From Berberis thunbergii (Eukaryota > Streptophyta > Magnoliopsida > Ranunculales > Berberidaceae), in contig QNQO01006217.1 of assembly GCA_003290165.1 (NCBI GenBank), forward strand, positions 186,001 to 250,000: DNA of 64,000 nt, in the 5' to 3' direction. The position numbers and the translations under genes are program-made. The notes under the pieces are model-generated. The model was not told the DNA's origin. It did no database searches and saw only the letters and a list, made by a program, of their open reading frames with translations. Shown in pieces: positions 1 to 11,545 of the stretch (the stretch's first letter is position 1; each line of letters opens with the position of its first letter).

Positions 1-419
1 TGTGTGTCAAAATGCGTGGGTCAAACTAATCTCGCCATAAGTCTATATGTGATATTTCATGTCATATCACTATAGGTTACATTATTTATGCAATGCATTT
101 TGTTTTTTTCAAAACTTATGGATAGAGATGGAAGAAAAAATCTGAAACTTCTAGGAACATGAATAAAGGCTTCAAATGAATGGTTGATGGTTCTCCAAAC
201 TTTGCATTAGCATTAGTAACATAAGTCAAAATGCATTAATTTTCTTGAAGGAGTGATATCTACAGGCTGTTGATCACACTCACAAAAAATTACTGAGTTC
301 CGTATCTCTATGCATGAATTGAATATCACATGGTAGCTGATCCTGAGATCCTGGAAAAATATCAACATTTACCAATGTAACATATTTCTTAATATCTAAA
401 CAAAAAGGTTATATTGCAG

Positions 420-2592
420 TCGAGCTTTAGGAGAGTCCAGTGCCGCAGTCACTTACTTTGAAGAGAGTGTTGAATTTCTTTCAAAATTGTCAGTGGATGA
501 TTTGGAGGTAATTGCATCCGGACTTTTATTACCAATTTTAATTAGTTTGAAACTGCTTTATATAGACAAACAATGAAGTAGTTGAAATACTGCATGACAG
601 TGCTAATACTTGTGGACTTCATTCCTGACAGGTGACTCACACACTTTCTGTTTCACTTAACAAAATCGGAGACCTTAAATACTACGAAGGGGATCTGCAA
701 GCATCAAGATCTTATTATTCTAGGTCTTTGGATGTTCGACGTAATGCTATAAAGGATCATTCAAATGCTCCTTCCCAAGTATGTACTCTTCAGTTTTAAC
801 TTCTACGTATATGTTTTTGTTTCTTTCACAATTTTCTGTAATGTGATATAAAAGTTATTTTGATGTCATTCATGGTGTTAAGTAATGTAAAGGAGAAAGA
901 AAAAAATCTCTAGAAGTCCTTTTGGCATCTTCTCGATCTTTAGAAAGTTCATGCATGATTTGGCCTCACAGTTGAAGGTGGGTCCAAATTAAAATTTGGC
1001 AGATACTTGGGTAGGTTTGAGACCACCGAAGCAGGCTTTTCTAAGAACCTTATTGGTGTCTTCAAGAAAACTTGGAATGGTTTCCGAGTTTGGTGCTAGT
1101 GTGAATGATGAGTGGGTGTAGGACATGCATCCTAGAAGGAATTTTTTTATGGGAAAATCCGGAAGCTTTGCGATTGATTGCTGTGTTTGAAGGGGCATCA
1201 GTGAGTGAGAAGGATGGTTAGAAGTGGAAATGGGAAAAATGGATCCTTCTTTGTTATATCATTGTTCGCTGAGTTGATGAAAGAGAGACTTCACTCTTCT
1301 CCGGTGATTCTCCTTTAAGTTTATCTTTCTCAATTGCATGGAACAAGGTCATTCCCCTATAGTCTTCTCCTTTATTTGGATATATGTTTTGAGTCATCTC
1401 CCCACTAGAGACATCCTTATTGGTAGAGGTATGATATTTGATGGTGCTTGTGTGGGATGCGGTTAATGGAGTCATCCTGACCCCACCTCTTCTTCAGCTG
1501 TTAGCTTGCCTCAAGATTATGAAATATCTTTTCAGATAATTTGGTCTCCTTTGGGTGATGTAGGGGTCATACTGGATGTGGGGTGGTCTTGGAAGCGGTG
1601 TACTAACCATGGCATTGCTGGCGGAGTTGTTTGGAACTTCATTCCATATGCAATTTGCTGAACTCTTGGAAGGAACAAACCAAAGAATCTTTGAGGGCGT
1701 CTTTTGATGGAGCGAAGCTATTTGTGGATAGTCTTGTATGGCATTGGGAGAGCTTTTAGGGATACGGGTGACATTTTGAGAGATTTTGAGCTCCTTAGGA
1801 TGTATTGCTTGTTTCTTGCTAAATCCACTTTAGTTTTATTGTATCATCTTGTTTGTTTTGTCAGTAAATAAAATTTGTTTGATCTTTTAACAAAATAAGT
1901 GTTGGAAATATTGTAGATTCTGTAGATAGTTTAAAGCATAGTTATAATATGATTCAACTTTTGTAGTCAGGTTTTCTTAAGTTATATGGGTGGGCGAACA
2001 TTTCATGCTACATCTAAGATTTGTCTTTGTCCAAATTCAATTATGTTTTGTTACTCTTTTAAAGTCGTACTACTGGCATTGTTTTTCTATCATTGTTTTT
2101 TATATTGCCATTCCAATGACAGTTATTTTTAAGTTTATAGACTATAGACTGTGCTGAACGCCTTTGCTGGAGATAGAATGTTGTTAACTTGTTAAAGATG
2201 GGATATGTGCTATTTGATCACGAATATAGTAATGTTGATAAAATTTTCCATTTGTTAAAAGCTCGATGCTAACTTCATTTAGCTTGTAGACAATAGATGT
2301 TGCTGTATCTCTGGCCAAAGTAGCCGATGTGGACAGAAGTCTTGGGAATGAGAATGTGGCTGTTGAAGGGTTTCAAGAAGCTATAAAATGCTTGGAGTTT
2401 TTGACATTGAGTCCTAATGAGACTGGTCTCCAGCAACGGGTAAGATGTCACTGTTAGCCATATGTGTTGTATTTGTTGTTTACATTGTCTACAGTCATGA
2501 TATAGTTTCTCTATCTCCATGTGCAGCATCAATCAGTGCTGGAGTTCCTCCATAGCCAAGTTTCTGAGGACCAACCTGTTTCTTCTGCTTAA
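420..2592 (+). CDS. TPR-like protein, 3' terminal exons (gene starts left of window)
   Basis: Four exons read continuously in one frame: 420-507, 632-778, 2290-2439 and 2527-2592, each bounded by AG/GT, with all introns in phase 0 and a TAA at 2590-2592. The translation is helical and repetitive, with segments such as ESSAAVTYFEESVEFLSKL, SLNKIGDLKYYEGDLQASR and VSLAKVADVDRSLGNENVA. These look like tetratricopeptide or kinesin-light-chain-type helix pairs (small residues and A/Y/F at regular spacing). I cannot name the gene. The 5' exons lie outside the window. Intron 779-2289 is swollen to 1.5 kb by a degenerate insert around 870-1890. The frame stays open and coding-like after the TAA (2593-2733), so the last exon may be mis-set or the stop may be secondary. 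Confidence 0.65.
870..1890. repeat. degenerate insert inside the TPR gene intron
   Basis: This part of the large intron differs from the intron edges. It contains short coding-like stretches broken by many stops, and it ends in a T-rich, A-rich tail near 1850-1895. It could be an old non-LTR retrotransposon fragment, but no reverse transcriptase motif can be read, so the class is left open. Confidence 0.25.
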
Positions 2593-3304
2593 TGCTTCAT
2601 TGTCAAGCAGTCAATGTCTGTCCCGCCTCCCTATCTTCTTGAACTGTATGTATCATATGCTCCATTTCAGTCAGGTAACCCTCGAGCAGAAGGCGGCGAC
2701 CTTAACAAGCTAGCTCTGATCTGCTTAAATAGTTAATCCTTTTGGTTGTACTACTCAACAGAATAAAGTGAAAATGACTGAATATAGGGCATTTTTCCCC
2801 TTCTTCTTCTTCTTCTTCTAGTTTTCATGTTTATAATACCTTTGACATTTCTTAAAATTGTCAGGATCCTGTAGAATTACAGGATGTGCACATGTGTGCA
2901 TTGACCTTTATTTAAGAAATCTTGTATTGCTTCAGTGTACAGCCTATAGAAGTCGAGTTTCGAAAATGGCCTTTAGGCAGCTATAGAACTGATCAATAGG
3001 AATTTTGGCCGTGTGGCAGCGGCACTTAAAAACTGTAGGGTTATTAGTAAATCATTCCGCACATTTTATACTCTCATTGATAAGTCCTTGTTACATGTTA
3101 AATCTGATTTTAGGGGATGGTTCCTTGACCTCATCCAAACTGCCGAAGGCTGTTAACCAAATTAATGTTTTATGGGTAGTGTTCAAGTCATATTTGGAAC
3201 ATTGTACTTTGTTCTGTATAAAGATTAGAGGGATAGTAATGATTCAGGAAATATAAACAATGTGCATTTGATTCTGAAACAGAAACACAAATAGTAGATA
3301 AGAT
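2593..3304. other. 3' flank of TPR gene
   Basis: A coding-like stretch in the same frame as the last exon runs from the TAA at 2590 to a second TAA at 2734. A short (TTC)n tract lies near 2801-2820. From 2830 to 3304 no gene, repeat end or RNA is recognised. Confidence 0.4.
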
Positions 3305-3312
3305 GAAAAAAC

Positions 3313-4050
3313 TAGGGGTGGGCACGGGACGGGATCCCATCCCGTTCATACGGGATCGGGACGGGATGGGAAAAACTTCATCTCGACCTCGTTCCATCCC
3401 AAACGGGTTCGGGACGGAACGGGATTAGCGTGCTAATCTGAAAGTCTTGAGCCTAGAAGCCTGGAACAGTCTTGAGTCTGCTGTAAGGCAAATTTTGTTA
3501 AGTAATTCAATGCTGGAAATTAAGAACGATGGAATTTTCTACATGTCTATATGCTACTATAGACAATTAAAATATTCTGTTGAATGAGTTTCCAGTATTC
3601 AATGAACATGAATTTATGATTCAGCTAGATGTTTCATTTTTTGCAGTTTTCTATGTCAGTGATCCTTGTAATGATCCCAATTTTTTTTTTGTGTCATGTT
3701 TTGATAATTTGTACTTGTGGTTTTCCTCACAACTTGAGCTTTTAACAAGAAATTGGTATTGGGACACTAACAGAAAATAGTGTTCAATGAAATGTACAGA
3801 AATGGGTATTGGCACACTAACAAGCTTTTAACAAGAAATGGGTATTGGCACACCAACTATGAAATAAAAATATTAATAATTAATATTAATTAATTAGTTC
3901 AGGACAGGACGGGATTGGCGGGATTGAAAATCTTCATCCCATCCCATCCCATTCTAGATCAGGACGGGACGAGATCGGGATGAAATTATTCAATTCCATT
4001 AAGACCCGGAAAAATTGGAACGGGATCGCGGGATGGGATGCCCACCACTA
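3313..4050. mobile_element. non-autonomous hAT-type element with 8-bp TSD
   Basis: The left end reads TAGGGGTGGGCA and the right end is the near inverse, TGCCCACCACTA. The element is flanked by an exact 8-bp duplication, GAAAAAAC, at 3305-3312 and 4051-4058. The 8-bp TSD and TAGGGGTGG-type terminus are typical of plant hAT elements. Both subterminal regions are rich in CGGGA/TCCCG motifs (about 3320-3425 and 3900-4040). The middle is AT-rich with short direct repeats (GGTATTGGCACAC near 3800-3860). There is no transposase ORF, so it depends on another element to move. Confidence 0.88.
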
Positions 4051-4058
4051 GAAAAAAC

Positions 4059-7000
4059 TAACTTTCAATGGAAGAATATATAATTTAGAGTATAGTAGCC
4101 TTATGTGGCCGGTAGAGTTGGAAAATCAATTATCATGATAAGTAAAAGAGAAGAAACTGAAACGCAAGATGTTTAACGACACATCATCATGAAAATTAGC
4201 TACATGACACTTATCCCTGTGTCATCACTCCAATAAACCCTTTTTATAGGAGAGTCAAATTTTTTAATGCTTCATCCTAAGTTGAACAAATGGATCTCTG
4301 TACAGTACGTTATAGACCCCACCTTAGACGTGAGGTATAGGTCATTCATCAGTATAGAGCAGTCTCAAAAGAAATTAACTTGGATTAATCTAGAGCCAGT
4401 TTGAGTAGAAGTAGCAGCAACAGTATCAATCATAGAAAACATAGTAACTAATAACTCTATCAATTAAACTTTTTTGTTTTTTTGACAAGTAAAAAAAAAG
4501 GTGACAGAGACACAGAGGATACAATTAGAAAGAAATAGCTCCACAAACAGATTTGCCCAAGAAAACAAGAAACAAAAAAACTAAAGGGGGTGGGGGTGTG
4601 TTTCACTATACTGTCCAAGTTGTCGCCGAGAACCATAGCATACCCATATCCAGTTCCCCTTGGGTGTGAGGCATCTAGTATTACAATTGAGTGTACCATG
4701 AGGTTAAGAGTGTGAAGCATCTAGTATTGCATTGAGCATACTAACATTTCCCAACAGCTAGTCTATCGTCTCCAAAGTTCTCTTTACTCAGGTGACACTT
4801 TTTTCCCAATTATGACCCCTTGACAAGCTAAATTATCCATTGCGAGTGTTATTTCATGGGCTATAGGCCTAATCAGAAGGTTGGCCCTAGGAGGAATCTC
4901 TTTTCTCCAATATTAATAATGCTGTTGTGAAGCCAAATGGAGCAGGAATGTGGGGAGCATGTCATGGTTGAGCAGGTTATAGCATGACTTAACCGAAAAC
5001 ACTGGATATGGAATCCCAAACCCCCCACGCATTGGGGAATGAATTCAGTTGCTTCTCTTGAAGCATTTTGATGAGTGCCTCTTTGTTGGAGAGATACTCA
5101 TGATGTCTTTCCCCATTGTTTACCTCCTCATAGGATGTGATTATTATATTGTTTCAGATTCATTATTGTGCACAACCAAATGGTGTTGAGGATACTTTTA
5201 GCAAACGATATTTACTAGACAAAGTTGGTGCCCCACAAAAAGTCTAAGGTGCTTTCCATCAATGTAATCCTCCTACCCTTGGAGATGCATCTCCTTTTCC
5301 AAACTTGTTTTCTGTCTCATTGCTTACAGTTACGGCAGGTACACACACAGTGATGACTCTTTTCTTTTTACTCTGTACGTGGGGGATTTTGAAGCAACCA
5401 AAATGGATCCCTTGTGTGTGAAGTTGCAAAATGTCGGGAAGAAGAAGAAAGATATTTGTTTGTATTATTTGGTCAGTTTAAAGGTTAAAAGACAAAATTA
5501 ATAATGTCTATTTTTGCTATTATGTGATATGTTGCCTAAAGTGGTTGATCTTTGGGCACGTTATAATGTTGGGTGTATATGATATGACCACCCTTCTCTT
5601 CACTCAAAGTAGAGTCTTATGTTGTTTCCTTTTACATGCATCTAGAATGATTGTATTTTGTAGTGGAGAATGTTTTGTGTCCCTATTTATACTTATATAA
5701 TTAATGGCCCTTCTATGATTTATGAGACTTTACAATGGCATTGTATTAGTGTTTTGCAATCATGTTCGGCAGGACAAAGGTTTGATATAATTTATTGAAA
5801 TCGTAAAGATTATATAGTTGGTGTGAAGATACAAACAATAAAACCATAGATATAATTAATGGCCCTCCTTTTCATTGTTTTCTTCATGACAACCCCTTTA
5901 CTATCCTTCTTACAACATTTATGTCGTGAATCTGAAAAAAGGAAACCCTAGCTGCATGAGTTGTTGGTCCATATTTTGGTTGTTAACCTTGCTTGCTGGA
6001 TGAATTGAGCCGCTTCCCTGTGAATTGCTTTTGTGTAAATTTGATCAAATTTTTCATTAAAATGGATTTTGAGGATGCAATTAAGTGTTGTTCCTGATAT
6101 GTATTGTGATTAAGGAGGCAATAAAGTTTCTTCCAAATTGTAGTGCTGACTTGTTCATTGATGTGGAGAGCAACGGAGCAAGCCCATGCAACTGTCAGAA
6201 AAATATATACATTTATTTGGTCTTTTTTTTTTTTTTTGGAGTGCATTGAATCCTCCCCATCCATTGTTTTAAGTTTTTGTTGACCGGTCTAAGGTTAAAA
6301 AAAGTGATAGAATAAAACTCGTGGAATAACAGAAATTGGAAGATAATGCTGGAAATTAAATAAATTGAACGAGAAAGTAAATCAACGATAAATAAATAAA
6401 ACCCCTAAACCTAACAAGAAATAATGTTGTAATTGGAAACTCTATTACAATAATAAATAAACGAAATAACTCTAATCAATCAACTTATTACATTTCTATT
6501 TATAAAAGGTAAACCCTAAACCTAATAAGGAAATAATGTCCTAATTGGTAACCCTATTACAATAATATTAGAATTCCTAATACTACCTAAAATACTATTA
6601 TTATTAATATTACTAAATATCCTATTTACATAAAAAAGACTTTGAGGCAAATGAAAGGTTAGATTTCAAATAATAATAAAAATTAGACGTTTGATATGAA
6701 GAGTAAGTTGGTCATAAAATAGATTAAATCATTGACCGATGGAAATTACGGGTCTAGAATGTCTAACTCTTGATTAGGTGAGGAGTCGTATCTGGCTATT
6801 GCTGATAGGAAGGCAAGTCAAATTTTGTCCTTATTATCTTAGTTTCAATTCGGAGTTCCACTTTGAACTTTAAGATAAATTATAAATTTGAATGACAATG
6901 AGGTCGAAGATGATGATTGTGCTTCTTTTTACCCCCATTGTCCTCATCTCATGACTTTGAGAGAGAATATGTGGTTGTCAAAGATTCCCTTTTGAGGTCA

Positions 7001-7779
7001 CATACTGTATTGTATACAGAGAGAGCTTATGGTTATTATTATTTATTTATTTATTAGGTTTAAGTTTTTATATCTTCTAGTGGTACACATAAATCTCCAA
7101 CCGTAAATTCTAGAACATGGCCTTTGTAATAGATACTTGTAAAATAAATCTCAATTTGTTTTTTCTATGTTAAGAGCCTTTGACGTTGAAATCAATAATG
7201 AGCTGAGAACTAATAACAAAGAAGAAAGATCTTGAATGCATAAACCAAGAGAAACTATTCGCTTGGAATCCAACCCATCTATAGTTATCTGAGGATATTT
7301 GTCTATGCTATCTTTTGTACATATAACTTTTTTTCCACTATGAAAATATTATTTTTCCTTGCATCTGATACTCATAGACACTGAAGAGGATGTGAAACGT
7401 CCTCCTGTTCATTAGCGTGATATATTGTAAGTCTTCTTTGCTATTTTAGGGTTTTCATTTTGGTGTTTCAATATGTAATACATGTTTGAATGGATGGTGT
7501 AAATGGTATGATTTTGTTAGTATTTTGTTCATTTGCACAAATTTGGGTTTTTCAGTGAAAATGTTATTTCTGAAAGTGATTTAGTGCTTCCATGAATCAG
7601 TCACAATGTTCACATATGTTGACTAAGGTAATGCACATATGTCCATGGATTTTTGATGTTATATGTGTTGTACTTTGTCTTCTGTTTATTATTCATGTTT
7701 GATTGCATGATTTTGTTTATTTCCTATAGTATTCATCAATCTGTTTTAATTGGTGTCATTGCAGGAATGGAAAATAGGG
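4059..7779. other. intergenic; no gene recognised
   Basis: AT-rich sequence with no convincing coding region on either strand. A pair of similar segments at about 6398-6460 and 6505-6570 (CCTAAACCTAA plus an AATTGG...CTATTACAATAAT pattern) looks like debris of an LTR or MITE. The short ORFs here have no recognisable family. The part nearest 7780 may be the 5' leader of the Mutator pseudogene. Confidence 0.4.
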
Positions 7780-8945
7780 ACACGAACTGGATGTTTGGAA
7801 TTTAGAGATCCATTACGATGGAAAGTGGAGGAAGATTGCAAAGATCCCTGGTATGTGGAAGGTTAGTGATTATAAAGCTGGGTTATCTATAGACTTTGTA
7901 CAAGTGCATGGTGATTACCTTAATTGGGACAAGTTAAACAAGAGGATCCTTGAAGTTATCCCCAACCCACATAAGCACGTCTTAACCATTGGAACAACAC
8001 ATACCTTTGTGGAGAATAGGGTGAGGATGGACATTACCAATGATGAAGACTTAATGTATTTTTGGACCCATGCAGACATTGATGACAAGGATGTTTTGCA
8101 TGTGTTTGTTGAGGTTAAAGTGGCAGCACAAGTTCATGAAAGCAACACTCCTGATATTAGTTTAATGGACCATGAACCCATTTCAACCACTGCCCCTGCA
8201 ACACAACCTGCTCCTCCTAATAAAATTTATTTGAGGCTAAATGCATGGCCAAAAGGCCTTGGACCAAGAGGAAGGTTCCAACCCCAAGGAAGAGTAAACA
8301 TAGTTATTGGTACTCTCCAAGGAAATATGGTAGTTGTGCCAAGAAAACAACAAGGGGGGAGGGCCAGGGTAGTAAAGAAAGTAGTAGCAAAAAATGGATA
8401 AAGTCCAGTAAGACAAGAGTGAAGTTATATGATGAGTTGAGTGAAGAAGAGCTAGATGAAGACCTACATGGTGTAGGAACCAGCAGTTGAACAAGCCCTA
8501 GGCCAGCCAGGAGGTTCATCTGAAGTAGGTCCATCTGAGTTTGTTGAACTAGATGATCTTCCAGAAGAGGAGTACCATTCAGGCCATTGCACTGAAGATG
8601 AGGCACCTGGGTGTGCATGTTGATTTTGTTGTTGAAACTAAGAATGTTTATGGTGATGAGAGTGATCATGAGGCTCACCATGAGGATGATGAATGGGTCT
8701 TAGAGGTTTGGAAGGAATGCCACACAGTAGATGATGCTAGGTTTTGGTTGAAGAAATATGCAGTAAGAAAAAAGTTTCTGATGATATTTAAGAAGAATGA
8801 TCCTGACAGACTTTTAGTGGAGTGTACGGATTTAGAGTGCAAATGGCATTGTTATGTAGCAAGAAACAAATATGGGCACAAACTCAATTTGCAAGGGGAC
8901 AAAACACTTGGAGACCTAAGGGGCCTTGGAGATGACTTGCATATA
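7780..8945 (+). pseudogene. Mutator-like (MuDR/MURA) transposase, truncated N-terminal half
   Basis: The reading starts around LEIHYDGKWRKIAKIPGMW and continues in the ORF beginning at 7853. This is the PB1-like N-terminal region that plant MULE transposases carry. An acidic and basic linker follows, shifted in frame near 8235 and again near 8485. The next block (about 8640-8900) reads DDARFWLKKYAVRKKFLMIF and then ECTDLECKWHCYVAR, matching the MuDR N-terminal DNA-binding domain with its Cys/His spacing. The sequence stops at about 8945 before the DDE catalytic core and the zinc knuckle. With two frameshifts and no catalytic domain, it cannot encode an active transposase. Confidence 0.75.
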
Positions 8946-9392
8946 AGTTAGTGAAACACTGTTTTTTTTGGTTTATTGACATTCTTATTTTGTGTTTTTT
9001 GATGGAATGTTCTCTTAGACTTGTGTTGGTATCGTACACTAAATGATACAGTTATGTTGGTTGCAAGTTCTATTAAATAGATTGCATTTCAGGTTGGTAT
9101 GGTATTGAATGCTTGTTGGTATGGTACACTTCAAGTTGTTAGGTACTGAATGGTATTGAATGCTTGTAAATTCAGGTTGGTTTTGTACAAGGATGTAAGG
9201 TTGTCAGACTTATTTGATGCTAGTAAAATCATATTTTTACAAGGAATGTTAGGTTGTAAATTCAGGTTGCTTATTGATGCTTGAAAGTGCTATGTCGGGT
9301 TTTGAATTGCAAGGATGTTGTGTCATTTGAATTGCATTATGTTATATCAGGTTTTGCAAGGATGTTAAGGCATTTGATTACAGTGTGATATT

Positions 9393-9525
9393 AACATCCA
9401 ATGAACATAAAATGAATTTACATTGTTGCAAGAACATCCAATGAACATAAAATGAATTTACATTGTTGCAAGAACATCCAATGAACATCAAATGAATTTA
9501 CATTATGCTTTAACATCCAATGTAC
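9393..9525. repeat. 40-bp tandem repeat, about 3.3 copies
   Basis: Units begin AACATCCAATGAAC at 9393, 9433 and 9473, with a diverged start at 9512. The repeat lies downstream of the truncated MULE transposase and may belong to that element's non-coding part. Confidence 0.75.
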
Positions 9526-10483
9526 ATGTACTCCTCCAAAATCTTGCCTACTTCAAACCTTCTATTCACTTGTTTAATTGTGTTTGTGATACCATGGGAT
9601 CTGCAACAAAATCAATTAAGTGTTGGTAATTAGCCCATATAATAGATTACTGGCAGTAATTTAACCCCTTAAAATAAATTTGAATTTAATTTTGCCCCCT
9701 GCAATAGAATTGACCTAACAGATGATGAAGATGACATGCAACTCAAGCTTACCATCAAAACTTGGCAAGCTTTTTTACTTATTGATACTTGAATATTTGA
9801 TCTACAATGAAATAACATGTAGATGTAGTAGTAGAAGCAGAGGTGAGAGTTATTGGTGGTGAAGTGGAGACTGTGGCGGTAAAGTGGAAACTATGGTGGT
9901 GAAGGAGGAATAGGCGGATTATCCCAACGTCTAAGGGGAAGTTTGAATCTCAGCCCTCGATTTTAATTGCATCAACTTTGAATCTCAACCTTCAGATCAT
10001 TAAAGGGTATTTTGGGCAATAAAATATGACATTTTGAAGCTGACACGTGCCTTGACAGTCAATGCACGTTAATTGCTTGTCTTAGAGGGAAACTGCAATA
10101 TGAATGTTAATTGGGTGCAAAACTGAATATGACATATATTATAGGGGGAAAGTGCAAATAACCTGTATTCCTACCATATTAGTCACTTTTTTTTCCATTA
10201 TTTGACATCCTGCCTGTCATACAACAGGTGGTATGGAACCATGTACCAACCTTTGTTCGCACATAAGTTTTTCCTTAATGATATGTGTCATGCCACCACG
10301 TGTCCTGCCATTGACCTTCTATGTGCCTACTACGTGTTGCTACATTGAGCTTGTGCCTTCTAGTGTGCCAAGCACATGTTGAAACCATGCATCTTACTCG
10401 ACCCATATATTAACCTGTTATCACTAAATCTTGATACCAACATTATTATTATTACTAGTATCGGACTAAACACCTTAACCAAA
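9526..10483. other. non-coding, probably transposon debris
   Basis: No gene is seen. The text around 9990-10165 (short C-rich and G-rich tracts ending in GGGGGAAAGTGCAAATAACC) resembles the terminal region of a Mutator-like element, but no matching inverted copy was found to the left. The class and ends are therefore not assigned. Confidence 0.3.
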
Positions 10484-10485
10484 CA

Positions 10486-10580
<95 letters not shown>
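10484..10580. repeat. (TTA)n microsatellite
   Basis: About 32 uninterrupted TTA units directly abut the left LTR of the gypsy element. ORFs through it encode only poly-Asn or poly-Leu and are not genes. Confidence 0.95.
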
Positions 10581-10583
<3 letters not shown>

Positions 10584-11255
10584 GTTGATTCATGCTCTCC
10601 TTCCTCGCTGCTTACCTAAACTTGCACAAGTAGCACACGCGAGGCAAGGACCACTGAGTGGTGGCCGATGACACCTTGATGCTTAAGTTAGATAAGGCTT
10701 AGGAGATGCTTAAAACTGTAAATTGGGTTTCTGTCGCATACCTTCAATTCATCGACCTTATCTCCTTTTTATAATGTAGGAGTTCTTGTTCGGCTAGGCC
10801 TTTGGTGGCGTAGTTTATGAAAGAGATATTACTGGAGATCCTTTCCTAATTGGTAGATGTCCATGTGGGATAGTTTTCATACACGATTCGTGCTCTTAAA
10901 TCTGCGGAAGAGGTTTCCCTTTCTGAGTGTTGTCCATGCAAGGAAATTTCATTGTCTGACTTATACTCTAGTATTTGTTTCTTAGTCGGATCCAATGTGT
11001 TGTTGGCCTGCCAGTCTTGGGTAGATCTCTCAAATACTTGCCTTAGAGATTTTACAATTATTGGGCCTGACCGCGTGACGTGTGGGCTTAATGGCTCATT
11101 GTAACGCGAACTCGACTATTTGGATATTGCCAATGATGGGCTTAGTGTTGTTTGGGCCTCGCTAGATTGAACATGCAATCGAGCATGCGTTGTTTTGTTG
11201 ATGAGATTATCAAGACACATGTACAATGCTGATCAGATGACGGTTTGATGTATCA
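10581..11255 (-). repeat. 3' LTR of the gypsy element
   Basis: It aligns with 19021-19694 over its whole length, sharing for example GCACAAGTAGCACACG and GACGGTTTGATGTATCA. The outer end abuts the (TTA)n tract, and the expected terminal TG has decayed. A polypurine-like tract (GGGGGGAGTAGT on the minus strand) sits just inside, at about 11258-11273. Confidence 0.85.
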
Positions 11256-11545
11256 TCAACTACTCCCCCCGAGTTAGTGGGCAGTCTTATCGGTCCACTG
11301 GGTCATTTCATGAAGCAATTGTGCAGTCATGATGATTGAGTCTGAGTTGTTTCCTCGAGCGGTGAATTTTATTAATTGAGCGTGCGCCAGCTTGAAAGCA
11401 GGAAAATTGGGAGTTCAGTTTTCTATATAGATCTCCTACATGTGGAGTATAACTCTTTTGATCTCAGAGATTCTGCTTTGTCGTATTGTCTTTTGTGCTT
11501 TTGACTTTGCTTAACCTTCGTATTCGAAAGCTTGTACTTTCTTTC

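Noticed and set aside
10360..10593. Poly-Asn and poly-Leu ORFs on both strands
   Set aside because: They are translations of the (TTA)n microsatellite.
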